The notes under the pieces are model-generated. The model was not told the origin of the DNA and ran no database searches. It was given only the letters and a program-made list of their open reading frames with translations. A stretch of DNA of 64,000 nucleotides, from the NCBI GenBank assembly GCA_024402695.1, contig JAKSTG010000001.1:240715-304714 (forward strand), written 5' to 3'. This DNA comes from Treponema sp. Its GTDB lineage: Bacteria > Spirochaetota > Spirochaetia > Treponematales > Treponemataceae. Both the position numbers and the translations under genes were made by a program. Positions 47,114 through 54,253 of the stretch are shown here, in pieces; the first letter of the stretch is position 1; each line of letters begins with the position of its first letter.

Positions 47114-47779
47114 ATGAATATTTTTGATATTATCGGCCCTGTTATGGTTGGACCTTCAAGTTCCCACACAGCAGGTGCCGTCAAAATTGGTTATGTTTCC
47201 AGAAAACTTTTAGGAGAACCTTTAACAAAGGCAGAAATTTTCCTGCACGGAAGTTTTCTGGCAACCGGCAGCGGACACGGAACAAATTTTGCCCTGGTTG
47301 CAGGACTCTTAGGAATGAAAGAAGATGATTCCAGAATCCCTAAGAGTCTTGAAATTGCAAATGAAAACAATATCGAAATTTCATTCAATAAAACAACACT
47401 GAAAGGATTTCATCCCAATTCAGCCCTTCTGAAACTTTATGGAAAAAGCGGAAGAACTCTGGAAATCATCGGAGAATCTGTTGGTGGATCTGTTATAAAC
47501 ATCGCCAGCATAGACGGACTCAGTGCAAATTTCTCAGGAGACAATCCTACCCTCATCGTACACAACAAAGACCAGCCTGGACATGTGGCAGAAGTAACAA
47601 GCATGCTGTCCCACAAATCAGTGAACATAGCCTCAATGAAACTATACAGAGCAAACCGCGGAGGTAATGCAGTTATGATTCTGGAACTAGACCAGGAAAT
47701 TCCTGCTGATGCCCTGAAATGGCTGGTCAAACTTGAAGGCGTAGAAAAAGTAACCTATTACAGCCTTACAAATATTTGA
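47114..47779 (+). CDS. sdaAB: L-serine dehydratase, beta subunit
   Basis: 221 residues. The N-terminal domain (NIFDIIGPVMVGPSSSHTAGA) supplies the SSSHT loop of the two-subunit, Fe-S type serine dehydratases, and the C-terminus is an ACT domain (TLIVHNKDQPGHVAEVTSML). With the alpha subunit it converts L-serine to pyruvate and ammonia. The start ATG lacks a strong Shine-Dalgarno. Followed by the alpha subunit after 12 nt. Confidence 0.94.
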   Translation: MNIFDIIGPVMVGPSSSHTAGAVKIGYVSRKLLGEPLTKAEIFLHGSFLATGSGHGTNFALVAGLLGMKEDDSRIPKSLEIANENNIEISFNKTTLKGFHPNSALLKLYGKSGRTLEIIGESVGGSVINIASIDGLSANFSGDNPTLIVHNKDQPGHVAEVTSMLSHKSVNIASMKLYRANRGGNAVMILELDQEIPADALKWLVKLEGVEKVTYYSLTNI

Positions 47780-47791
47780 TGGAATTCCATT

Positions 47792-48667
47792 ATGAGCTTT
47801 TCAAAAATCTCTCAAATCATTTCTCTTTCTCAAGATAAGCAGATTCCTTTCTGGCAGGTTATTCTTGAAGATGATCTCCATGAAAACAATTATTCAAAGG
47901 ATTACAGTTTTTCTAAAATGGAAAAAATGCTGGATGCCATGATCCAGGCAGACAAAGATTATTCCCCTGAACTCAGAAGTCATAGCGGCCTTGCCGGTGG
48001 TGAAGGAGCAAAACTGGAAGCCTTCAGAAAACAGGAAAATCGGCTCATAGGAACCTTCCTTACTCTGGTAATGGAAAAAGCTGTCAAAATGGGCGAATCA
48101 AACGCCTGTATGAAAAGAATTGTTGCGGCCCCCACAGCCGGTTCCTGCGGAGTTATTCCCGCAGTGTTACTGGCTTATTTTGAATACAAAAAACCCGATA
48201 AGGAAAAAATAATCCAGGCCCTTTATGTGGCAGCTGGTATTGGCCAGGTCATTGCAAACACCGCCAGCATTTCAGGCGCAGAAGGCGGCTGTCAGGCTGA
48301 AATAGGAAGTGCCAGCAGCATGGCCTCAGGAGCCCTTACCTTTCTGGAAGGCGGGACAAACGAACAGATTGCCACTGCCGCAGCCCTTGCCATGAAAAAC
48401 ATGCTTGGACTTACCTGTGACCCGGTTGCAGGACTTGTGGAAGTTCCATGCATAAAAAGAAATGTTGCCGGTGCTGTAAATGCCATTACTTCCAGCCAGA
48501 TGGCCATGGCCGGAATAACCTCAGCTATCACGGCTGATGAAGTCTTTGAATCCATGGAACGCATCGGAAATCTGATTCCACCTTGTCTTAAAGAAACCAG
48601 CCAGGAAGGCCTTGCCATAACCCCTTCTGCACAGGCAGTAGTGGAAAGAATGTCTGCAGAAAGTTGA
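47792..48667 (+). CDS. sdaAA: L-serine dehydratase, alpha subunit ([4Fe-4S])
   Basis: 291 residues. Motifs AAPTAGSCGVIPAV, AEGGCQAEIG, GLTCDPVAGLVEVPC and AVNAITSSQ carry the cluster-binding and substrate residues of the SdaAA family. Forms the catalytic heterodimer with the preceding subunit and supplies pyruvate from serine; linkage to oppBCDFA supports peptide-derived amino-acid fermentation. No terminator is evident before the tRNA-repeat region. Confidence 0.94.
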   Translation: MSFSKISQIISLSQDKQIPFWQVILEDDLHENNYSKDYSFSKMEKMLDAMIQADKDYSPELRSHSGLAGGEGAKLEAFRKQENRLIGTFLTLVMEKAVKMGESNACMKRIVAAPTAGSCGVIPAVLLAYFEYKKPDKEKIIQALYVAAGIGQVIANTASISGAEGGCQAEIGSASSMASGALTFLEGGTNEQIATAAALAMKNMLGLTCDPVAGLVEVPCIKRNVAGAVNAITSSQMAMAGITSAITADEVFESMERIGNLIPPCLKETSQEGLAITPSAQAVVERMSAES

Positions 48668-48683
48668 TATTTCCACTTGGTTT

Positions 48684-48895
48684 GCCCTAACGGGAGTACT
48701 CGCTGCGCTCGTTTGCCTAGAAGAAATTATTTAAGTTGCCGCTCTCGCGGCTTGGGCATCGAACCCGTCTCTCTTCCCGTTTTTATTGTAAATGCTAAAA
48801 AATGCTTCGCATTTTTCTTAACGCATTTCCTATCATTGGGTTGAGAGGGCAATTCCCTAAACCGATATTGAGTCTTGCCCTATCGAATATCGGTT
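48684..48895 (-). repeat. tRNA-Glu-like hairpin repeat, copy 1 (interrupted)
   Basis: About 150 bp shared with copy 2 plus a 62-bp insertion (48698-48759) that splits its T-arm-like block. On the minus strand it holds blocks also present in the neighbouring tRNA-Glu, in the same order, separated by hairpin-rich sequence (AAAAATGC / GCATTTTT). Ends are marked by AACCGATATT / AATATCGGTT inverted repeats. Not a functional tRNA: no acceptor stem partner. Confidence 0.6.
48698..48759. repeat. 62-bp insertion nested in repeat copy 1
   Basis: Absent from copy 2 at the same point. Contains self-complementary CTCGCTGCGCTCG-type and CCGCTCTCGCGG-type stretches, so it is itself probably a small palindromic repeat. 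Its junctions are read directly by comparison with copy 2. Confidence 0.55.
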
Positions 48896-48954
48896 AATTC
48901 TTTTAAGGAAGCCCGCTCCACGGTTCGACTCCAATTAAATCTTTTTGCATAAAA

Positions 48955-48980
48955 AAAGACTTCACGCCAGTGAAGTCTTT
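48955..48980 (-). terminator. Intrinsic terminator downstream of the tRNA-Glu/repeat unit
   Basis: Stem AAAGACTTCAC / GTGAAGTCTTT with GCCA loop; the minus-strand side runs into T residues. It would end a transcript that begins at tRNA-Glu and passes through copy 2. A plus-strand TTCGACTC fragment at about 48922-48932 resembles another T-arm remnant. Confidence 0.75.
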
Positions 48981-48992
48981 ACAAAAGTATTA

Positions 48993-49139
48993 GCCCTAAC
49001 GGGAGTCGAACCCGTCTCTCTCCCGTTTTTATTGTAAATGCTAAAAAATGCTGCGCATTTTTCTTAACGCATTTCCTATCATTAGGTTGAGAGGGCAATT
49101 CCCTAAACCGATATTAAGTCTTGTCCTTTCGAATATCGG
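48993..49139 (-). repeat. tRNA-Glu-like hairpin repeat, copy 2
   Basis: 147 bp, uninterrupted. Reading the minus strand, AATATCGGTTTAG, CCCTCTCAA and CGGGTTCGACTCCCG are identical to the D-arm, anticodon-loop and T-arm blocks of tRNA-Glu at 49159-49231. About 80 nt with a strong hairpin (AAATGC...AAAAATGC-GCA-GCATTTTT...GCATTT) separate the last two. It lies between tRNA-Glu and a terminator on the same strand, so it is probably transcribed. The anticodon and acceptor stems do not close, so I do not call it a tRNA. Confidence 0.62.
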
Positions 49140-49158
49140 CTTGTGTTAAATAAAAAAA

Positions 49159-49231
49159 CGGTCCTTGCGGGAGTCGAACCCGCCTTTCAACCTTGAGAGG
49201 GTCGCGAACTAAACCGATATTCGAAAGGACC
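49159..49231 (-). tRNA. tRNA-Glu (anticodon CTC)
   Basis: Cloverleaf on the minus strand: acceptor GGTCCTT / AAGGACC, D-stem GAAT/GTTC, anticodon stem CGACC / GGTTG with loop CTCTCAA, T-arm GCGGG-TTCGACT-CCCGC. CCA is not encoded. It decodes GAG. Confidence 0.9.
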
Positions 49232-49251
49232 ATTAACAAAATAAGTAAAAA

Positions 49252-49279
49252 AAAAGCTGAATCTTTGTGATTCAGCTTT
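49252..49279 (-). terminator. Intrinsic terminator after tRNA-Gln
   Basis: AAAGCTGAATC / GATTCAGCTTT stem followed on the minus strand by T residues, between tRNA-Gln and tRNA-Glu. Confidence 0.8.
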
Positions 49280-49281
49280 AG

Positions 49282-49352
49282 TTCCCCAAGGAGGATTCGA
49301 ACCCCCACAGTCAGAACCAGAATCTGAAGTGCTACCATTACACAATCGGGGA
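49282..49352 (-). tRNA. tRNA-Gln (anticodon CTG)
   Basis: Acceptor TCCCCGA / TTGGGGA, anticodon stem TCAGA / TCTGA with loop TTCTGGT, T-arm GGGGG-TTCGAAT-CCTCC. CCA is not encoded. It decodes CAG. Confidence 0.92.
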
Positions 49353-49364
49353 ATGAGTATGTTT

Positions 49365-49393
49365 ATATTATAGAATTGCAGGACTTACGTCAA
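49365..49393 (-). promoter_or_regulatory. Promoter of tRNA-Gln
   Basis: Minus-strand TTGACG (49388-49393) with TAATAT at 17-nt spacing (49365-49370; an overlapping TATAAT is at 15 nt). The 49373-49410 stretch also forms a 9-bp hairpin (AGAATTGCA / TGCAATTCT) that may end the lptB transcript. Confidence 0.55.
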
Positions 49394-49422
49394 GTGCCAT
49401 TGCAATTCTTTTTATAAGTTTT

Positions 49423-50205
49423 TTACATGCTGAAATCTTCACCAAGATAGATCTTGCGGGCGATTTCAGACTGAAGGATTTCATCTTTGTTTCCCTGGGC
49501 TACGATTGTACCGGTACTGATGATGATGGCGCGGTCGGTGATTTCCAGGGTATCGCGAACGTTGTGGTCTGTAATCAGAATACCAATTCCGCGTTTTGCC
49601 AGAAGATGAATCATGCCTTTGATGTCTGCAACAGCAATAGGGTCAATTCCGGCAAAAGGTTCGTCCAGAAGCAGGAACTTTGGTTCAATGGCAAGAGAAC
49701 GGGCAATTTCTGTACGGCGGCGTTCACCACCAGAAAGAGTAAAGGCCTGCTGTTTTCTGATGCGTCCAATAGAAAACTCTTCGATAAGTTCCTCAAGCTT
49801 CTGTTTCTTCTGGGCATGAGTCAGATCTTTTCGGGTTTCCAGGATGGACCAGATGTTTTCTTCAACTGTCAGCTTTTTGAAAACGGAAGGTTCCTGTGGA
49901 AGGTAAGAAATCCCCTTTCTTGCACGTTTGTACATAGGCAGTTTTGTAATGCGTTCGTCATCAAGGAAAACCTCCCCGCTGGTTGGTTTATAAAATCCTA
50001 CTACCATATAGAAGGAAGTTGTCTTCCCTGCCCCGTTAGGTCCAAGAAGTCCCAGAACTTCGCCTGTGTGCATTGAAAAATCAACGCCTTTTACAACCTG
50101 TTTTTTTCCGAAAGATTTATACAGACTTGAAACGCGAAGCTCATGAACAGAAGGTTCTGTCTGAACTACCGTTGTTTCTTCTGCGGCTTTTAATTCATCA
50201 CTCAT
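49423..50205 (-). CDS. lptB: LptB-type ABC ATPase
   Basis: 260 residues. Walker A GPNGAGKTT, Q-loop YLPQEPSVF, signature LSGGERRR, Walker B FLLLDEPFAGID, switch ITDHNVRDTLEI, and the C-terminal AQGNKDEILQSEIARKIYLG match LptB, which powers lipopolysaccharide-type transport in other bacteria. The N-terminus is extended by about 20 residues. GGAGG precedes the ATG, and the start overlaps the lptA-like gene by 8 nt. Treponemes are generally thought to lack classical LPS, so the cargo may be another glycolipid. Confidence 0.9.
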   Translation of the reverse strand: MSDELKAAEETTVVQTEPSVHELRVSSLYKSFGKKQVVKGVDFSMHTGEVLGLLGPNGAGKTTSFYMVVGFYKPTSGEVFLDDERITKLPMYKRARKGISYLPQEPSVFKKLTVEENIWSILETRKDLTHAQKKQKLEELIEEFSIGRIRKQQAFTLSGGERRRTEIARSLAIEPKFLLLDEPFAGIDPIAVADIKGMIHLLAKRGIGILITDHNVRDTLEITDRAIIISTGTIVAQGNKDEILQSEIARKIYLGEDFSM

Positions 50206-50956
50206 TTTTTCCTCCGGCCAAGTCTTTCATCTCTTCTGCCATTTCCGGCATAGAACGGACAGCTTCAGCAGATTCGGAAACATCTGTTTTTTCAGTTTGA
50301 TTTTTACCAGCCTGTGAATCTTCAGGGGTATCGCTCTTTTCAGAAACAGTTCCTTTTACACGTCCGTCCAGAGTGATTTCTTCAGTTTCCATGTTCAGAG
50401 TAATCTGCTGTGCACGGAACACATCGCCTTTCTGAGTAATCTTTGCATTACCCGAAAGATTCAGCATCTGACTTGATTTATGATAAACTGCGTAAGAAGC
50501 AGTGCAAACATTATCTTTCTGAGTAAGGTTCACACCAATCTGAAGAATCGCAATATTTGTATCTGAATTATAGGTGATTACCTGAGCCTTAGCCTCAACA
50601 TCATTTTCTGTGTCTTTAAGGTTCACTTCGCCTGAAAGAACTGCCAGTTTTGTATCTCTGTCATAATCCAGTTCCGAACAGGTAAAATCCAGTCCGGACT
50701 TTGTATTCTTTCCTGAAATGTTTCCTTCCGCTCTGATGTTCTTATAATCTTCGCCGGAAAGTTCAATTTTGTCGGCGTTGATTTCCATTTCATCAGTAAC
50801 GATTCTGGCGTTGCCTGAAAGAACTGTAACAGAAGCATTCTTTTTTGCTGAACCGCTCATTCTGTCTGCAGAAAAAGTGATGTTCTCTGCTGTCAGCAAA
50901 GAAGTAAAGCAAAAGCCTGCGGAAAGAATCAGATATACAAAAAAACTTTTTTTCAT
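50198..50956 (-). CDS. LptA/OstA-like periplasmic bridge protein
   Basis: About 252 residues with a signal peptide (MKKSFFVYLILSAGFCFTSL). The mature part repeats beta-jellyroll strands: ITFSADRMSGSAKKNASVTV, GNARIVTDEMEINADKIELS, GVNLTQKDNVCTASYAVYHK and GDVFRAQQITLNMETEEITL, the OstA pattern. The tail (KSDTPEDSQAGKNQTEK) is low complexity. ATG 50956 abuts the preceding stop. Expected to carry lipids from the inner membrane toward the outer membrane. Confidence 0.85.
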   Translation of the reverse strand: MKKSFFVYLILSAGFCFTSLLTAENITFSADRMSGSAKKNASVTVLSGNARIVTDEMEINADKIELSGEDYKNIRAEGNISGKNTKSGLDFTCSELDYDRDTKLAVLSGEVNLKDTENDVEAKAQVITYNSDTNIAILQIGVNLTQKDNVCTASYAVYHKSSQMLNLSGNAKITQKGDVFRAQQITLNMETEEITLDGRVKGTVSEKSDTPEDSQAGKNQTEKTDVSESAEAVRSMPEMAEEMKDLAGGKNE

Positions 50957-50957
50957 T

Positions 50958-51500
50958 CTATTTTTCACTTTCAATATTTCCCGTTACAACAGAAGTGAAT
51001 CTGTAGCTTGAACTGGCACCGCTGGCAGAAAATCCGCTTCCGCGAACAACCATACCGTCTTTTTCAACTGTAACTGTGTCGTTTCTTCCGGCAACCAGCT
51101 GTTCAGATTTTCCATCCCAGTGGAAAGATCTTCCTGTAACACTGAAATTTTCTTTTTTATTGCTTATGCGGATTGAATCAAACAATTCGTAGATTTCTTT
51201 TTTTGTGTCAGCGCCAAGATAAACGCAGCTGCCTTCAGTTGTCAGCTTGTTGTCTTCAAAAAGTGAAAAAACAACATCTTTGGCATACATTGAACTTCCG
51301 TCCTTGAACTGTTCAAGTTTATCCACATTAAGTTCCAGGGTTTTCTTATTGCCTTCGTAACGTGTCAGCTTTGTGTCTGAAAATGTGAATTCAGGAATTA
51401 TTTCATCAACTTTCTGTTCCTGAGCATATTTCAGAGAACAGGAAGCCAAAAACACCTGAAAACCAATAATCAATAACGCAAAAACCCTGTATCTTTTCAC
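50958..51500 (-). CDS. LptC-like lipoprotein
   Basis: 180 residues. Starts at a GTG; the N-terminus MKRYRVFALLIIGFQVFLAS is a signal with lipobox LASC, so the anchor may be lipid rather than the usual LptC transmembrane helix. The body (LELNVDKLEQFKDGSSMYAK, GRSFHWDGKSEQLVAG) shows the LptC/OstA jellyroll repeat. First gene of lptC-lptA-lptB. A TATAAT sits 7 nt before the GTG. Confidence 0.8.
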   Translation of the reverse strand: MKRYRVFALLIIGFQVFLASCSLKYAQEQKVDEIIPEFTFSDTKLTRYEGNKKTLELNVDKLEQFKDGSSMYAKDVVFSLFEDNKLTTEGSCVYLGADTKKEIYELFDSIRISNKKENFSVTGRSFHWDGKSEQLVAGRNDTVTVEKDGMVVRGSGFSASGASSSYRFTSVVTGNIESEK

Positions 51501-51536
51501 AAGGAAGATTATACAATAAAATTAAATAAATATGAA
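51494..51536. promoter_or_regulatory. Overlapping divergent promoters of lptC and argR
   Basis: The 31-bp gap carries, on the minus strand, TATAAT (51508-51513) 7 nt from the lptC GTG with TTCATA 17 nt upstream; on the plus strand TAAAAT (51517-51522) 9 nt from the argR ATG with TTTTCA 17 nt upstream. Neither start has a Shine-Dalgarno. Confidence 0.5.
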
Positions 51537-52005
51537 AGGAAAAGACGAGAGACTGTCGGCAATCAGACAGCTGATTAAAACAAATTCTATCCAGAATCAG
51601 GATGAACTCCTTGATCTTCTCCAGAAAGAAGGCTTTGAAGTTACTCAGGCAACTCTTTCCAGAGACCTGCGCTTTCTGCAGGTTGTAAAGATTCCGGGAG
51701 ACAACGGAACATACATCTATGCTTTCAATTCTGATTCAACTTTGCAGGAGACTTCACAGATCTACATCCAGGATTTTTTAAGAGGCTATCTGAGCGTAGA
51801 AACAAGCGGAAATATGGTTGTCATTAAAACTTTCCAGGGCCATGCAAACACAGTTTGTAACGCCATTGACAATCTGGATATTCCGGAAATTCTTGGAACT
51901 GTTGCCGGCGACAATACAATGTTCGCCGTTCTCCGCGAAGGAGTAACAAAAGAACAGTTTGAAAAATCCCTTAAAGAAGCAATTCCGGGAGTTGAAGTAA
52001 ACTAA
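51532..52005 (+). CDS. argR: ArgR, arginine-responsive repressor
   Basis: 157 residues. The N-terminal winged helix has RLSAIRQLIKTNSIQNQDEL and TQATLSRDLRFLQVVKI, the ArgR DNA-binding signature; the C-terminal oligomerisation domain ends with ILGTVAGDNTMFAVLREG, where arginine binds. Regulates arginine metabolism. No arg genes are in the window. It begins 31 nt from the divergent lptC gene and may be leaderless. Confidence 0.92.
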   Translation: MKGKDERLSAIRQLIKTNSIQNQDELLDLLQKEGFEVTQATLSRDLRFLQVVKIPGDNGTYIYAFNSDSTLQETSQIYIQDFLRGYLSVETSGNMVVIKTFQGHANTVCNAIDNLDIPEILGTVAGDNTMFAVLREGVTKEQFEKSLKEAIPGVEVN

Positions 52006-52021
52006 TTTTATTGTCGGAAAA

Positions 52022-53326
52022 ATGATATTAACTAGTACAAGAAACAGTAACCTTAAAGTACCTTTTTCAGAAGGAATCCTGAACCCTCTTTCACCAGACG
52101 GTGGACTTTATGTACCGTCAGTACTTCAGGACCTGCGCCGCTGGATCGGCTATACAGACGAAACCACTTCGTTCCAGAACATAGCCGGTACCCTTACTTC
52201 GGCTTTTATAAATGAAGAATTCTCTCCTATTATTTGTGAAAAAATCGCTACAGAAGCATTCCCTTTTGAACCGGTTCTGAAACAGCTGGATGACAATCTT
52301 TTTACCCTGGAACTTTTCCACGGCTGGACAGGCTGCCACAGAGACTACGGAGTTTCATATTTCTGTTCCCTTCTGGATACAATCCTTACAATGAAGGGCG
52401 GCAAAGCTGTAATCCTTGATTACACAAACGGAGAACTGGGATCAATTCTTGCAAAAACTCTGAAAGGCAAGAAAAACATCAAGGCAGTTCTTCTTTGCAA
52501 AAAGAACGAATACCGCGGAATGAAGGATGAAGACCTTTACTGGAACGGCGGCAACATCTATCCTCTTGAAACAGAAGTTGCCGATGCCAAGGCTCTTATC
52601 CGCGAAGTATTTGCCGACACAGAGTTCTCACGGGAACACAACCTTACCGTAGCTCACACAGCAAACTTCGGCCGCCTTCTTGGTCAGGTTTTCGCATATC
52701 CATTTGCTTTCTCAAGAATCAAAAACAAAGTGTGCGGAGACATTTTCTATGCTATGGCTCCGGGAAACTATTCGAACCTTATTGCAGGACTCTACGCCTG
52801 GCGTTTTGCACTTCCTGTAGGAGGTTTCATTCTTCCTTCAACAGGTTCACTTACAACAGACACAAGAGGCAACACTCTCCTTCTTGATTCTATTGTCTCA
52901 ATGGAAAACAGAAACAAGGCAGATCCTTCTGAGCCTTCAAATCTGGAACGCCTTGAAGAAATATTCTCGGCCAATTCCCTTATGCTCAGAAACTTTGTTT
53001 ATCCTTCTCCTGTTACAAACGAAGAAGTAGATGCCGCAACAAAAGAACTTTTCATAAAATACGGCATATTCGCAGACCGTCACACAGGACGTGCTTACGC
53101 CGCCCTTAAAAACCGGTCCGAAGAAATTTTTGAAGATGACGGAACCGCAGTTCTTATTGCAAGAGATGATCCTGCCCTTTCACAGAGCTATTGTCGCCAT
53201 ACAGTTGGAGAAGCTCCGGAACAGAGTGAACAGATCAAAGAAGCGCTGAAGCCTTTCTTCATGGACCGTCCATGTGTTTCTACTGCACAGGAAATCAAAG
53301 ACATTATTAAAGAAATCTCAAAATGA
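52022..53326 (+). CDS. Threonine synthase homologue lacking the PLP lysine and phosphate-binding loop residues
   Basis: 434 residues, aligned over its length with ThrC. N-terminal STRNSNLKVPFSEGILNPLS and LELFHGWTG are conserved, but the PLP lysine position (residue 107) is Arg in CHRDYGVSY where ThrC has FKD, and the phosphate-binding SGDTG is NGELG; the later APGNYSNLIAG is close to PSGNFGNL. I infer it is catalytically inactive as a threonine synthase or has another role. The 3' end overlaps prmC by 4 nt, so it is cotranslated. Arg at 107 is codon AGA at 52340-52342. Confidence 0.82.
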   Translation: MILTSTRNSNLKVPFSEGILNPLSPDGGLYVPSVLQDLRRWIGYTDETTSFQNIAGTLTSAFINEEFSPIICEKIATEAFPFEPVLKQLDDNLFTLELFHGWTGCHRDYGVSYFCSLLDTILTMKGGKAVILDYTNGELGSILAKTLKGKKNIKAVLLCKKNEYRGMKDEDLYWNGGNIYPLETEVADAKALIREVFADTEFSREHNLTVAHTANFGRLLGQVFAYPFAFSRIKNKVCGDIFYAMAPGNYSNLIAGLYAWRFALPVGGFILPSTGSLTTDTRGNTLLLDSIVSMENRNKADPSEPSNLERLEEIFSANSLMLRNFVYPSPVTNEEVDAATKELFIKYGIFADRHTGRAYAALKNRSEEIFEDDGTAVLIARDDPALSQSYCRHTVGEAPEQSEQIKEALKPFFMDRPCVSTAQEIKDIIKEISK

Positions 53327-54246
53327 CACTTGGAGAAGCAAAACAGAAAGGTATCTCTATACTGGAATCTTCCTCTCCAAGTGCGTCACTAGATGTAAAC
53401 TGTTTTCTTTGCCATATTCTGCAATGCGACAAAACCTATCTTCTGCTTCATCATCGTGACGAAATGGATGCGTCAAAAGAAGCTGATTTTTTCAACTGCC
53501 TTGAAAAACGAAAGACAGGTCTTCCCGTTGCATATATTACAGGAGAAAAGGAATTCTACGGATACACATTTCAGGTAAATCCCTCTGTCCTTATTCCAAA
53601 ACCTGACACAGAAATTCTTGTAGAAGAAGCCGTGAACCGGATTCACGAAGCTTCAAGCTCATACGGGAAGAACAAAGTCCTGAACATCTGTGACATGTGT
53701 ACCGGAAGCGGATGCATAGGCATCTCGGTATATCTGGCACTTCTTGAAACAGGATATCCCAAAGAATTTTTCCCTAATTTCACCTTCGCAGATTTAAGTC
53801 CCGAAGCGCTTGCCGTTGCAAAGGCAAATGCCCAGAGACTTATTCCAAAACCTATATCAAACCTGCGTTTTGTTCGCAGCAACCTTTTTGACAACGTTCC
53901 ACAGCGTTTTGACTTTATCCTTACAAATCCTCCATATATTCCCGCATCCATGGTGAATGAACTTTTGACCGACGGAAGAAATGAACCTCGTCTGGCCCTG
54001 GATGGTGATGTAAATCCTGAGACAGGTTCTGTGACAGGTCAAAATGACGGGCTTGGAATCATCAGAAAAGAACTGCCACAGATAATGAAAAGTCTGGACC
54101 CTATGGGAATGTTCATAATGGAAACCGGAGAATACAACGCCGAAGAAACATCAGTTCTGGCCCAGAGTCATGGTTTCAAAAATGTGATGATTTTAAAAGA
54201 CCTTGAAGGTCAGCTGAGAGTTGTAGAAGGCTGCAAGAACCGCTGA
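53323..54246 (+). CDS. prmC: PrmC (HemK), release-factor glutamine methyltransferase
   Basis: Methylates the GGQ glutamine of peptide-chain release factors. 307 residues: an N-terminal helical domain (SLDVNCFLCHILQCDKTYLL), GVNPSVLIPKPDTEILVEE-like QVNPSVLIPKPDTEILVEE, SAM motif ICDMCTGSGCIGIS, and catalytic NPPYIP in FILTNPPYIPASM. ATGA overlap with the preceding stop suggests coupling. The C-terminus matches the usual family length. Confidence 0.93.
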   Translation: MTLGEAKQKGISILESSSPSASLDVNCFLCHILQCDKTYLLLHHRDEMDASKEADFFNCLEKRKTGLPVAYITGEKEFYGYTFQVNPSVLIPKPDTEILVEEAVNRIHEASSSYGKNKVLNICDMCTGSGCIGISVYLALLETGYPKEFFPNFTFADLSPEALAVAKANAQRLIPKPISNLRFVRSNLFDNVPQRFDFILTNPPYIPASMVNELLTDGRNEPRLALDGDVNPETGSVTGQNDGLGIIRKELPQIMKSLDPMGMFIMETGEYNAEETSVLAQSHGFKNVMILKDLEGQLRVVEGCKNR

Positions 54247-54253
54247 TTCAGTT

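Noticed and set aside
48993..49139. An intact tRNA on the minus strand, suggested by CGGGTTCGACTCCCG and AGGGCTA at the 3' end
   Set aside because: No 5' acceptor strand AGCCCTA is present upstream and the anticodon stem TTGCC has no GGCAA partner, so a cloverleaf cannot form.
49114..49338. A 74-residue frame on the minus strand across tRNA-Glu and tRNA-Gln
   Set aside because: It runs through two tRNA genes and a terminator, so it is not coding.
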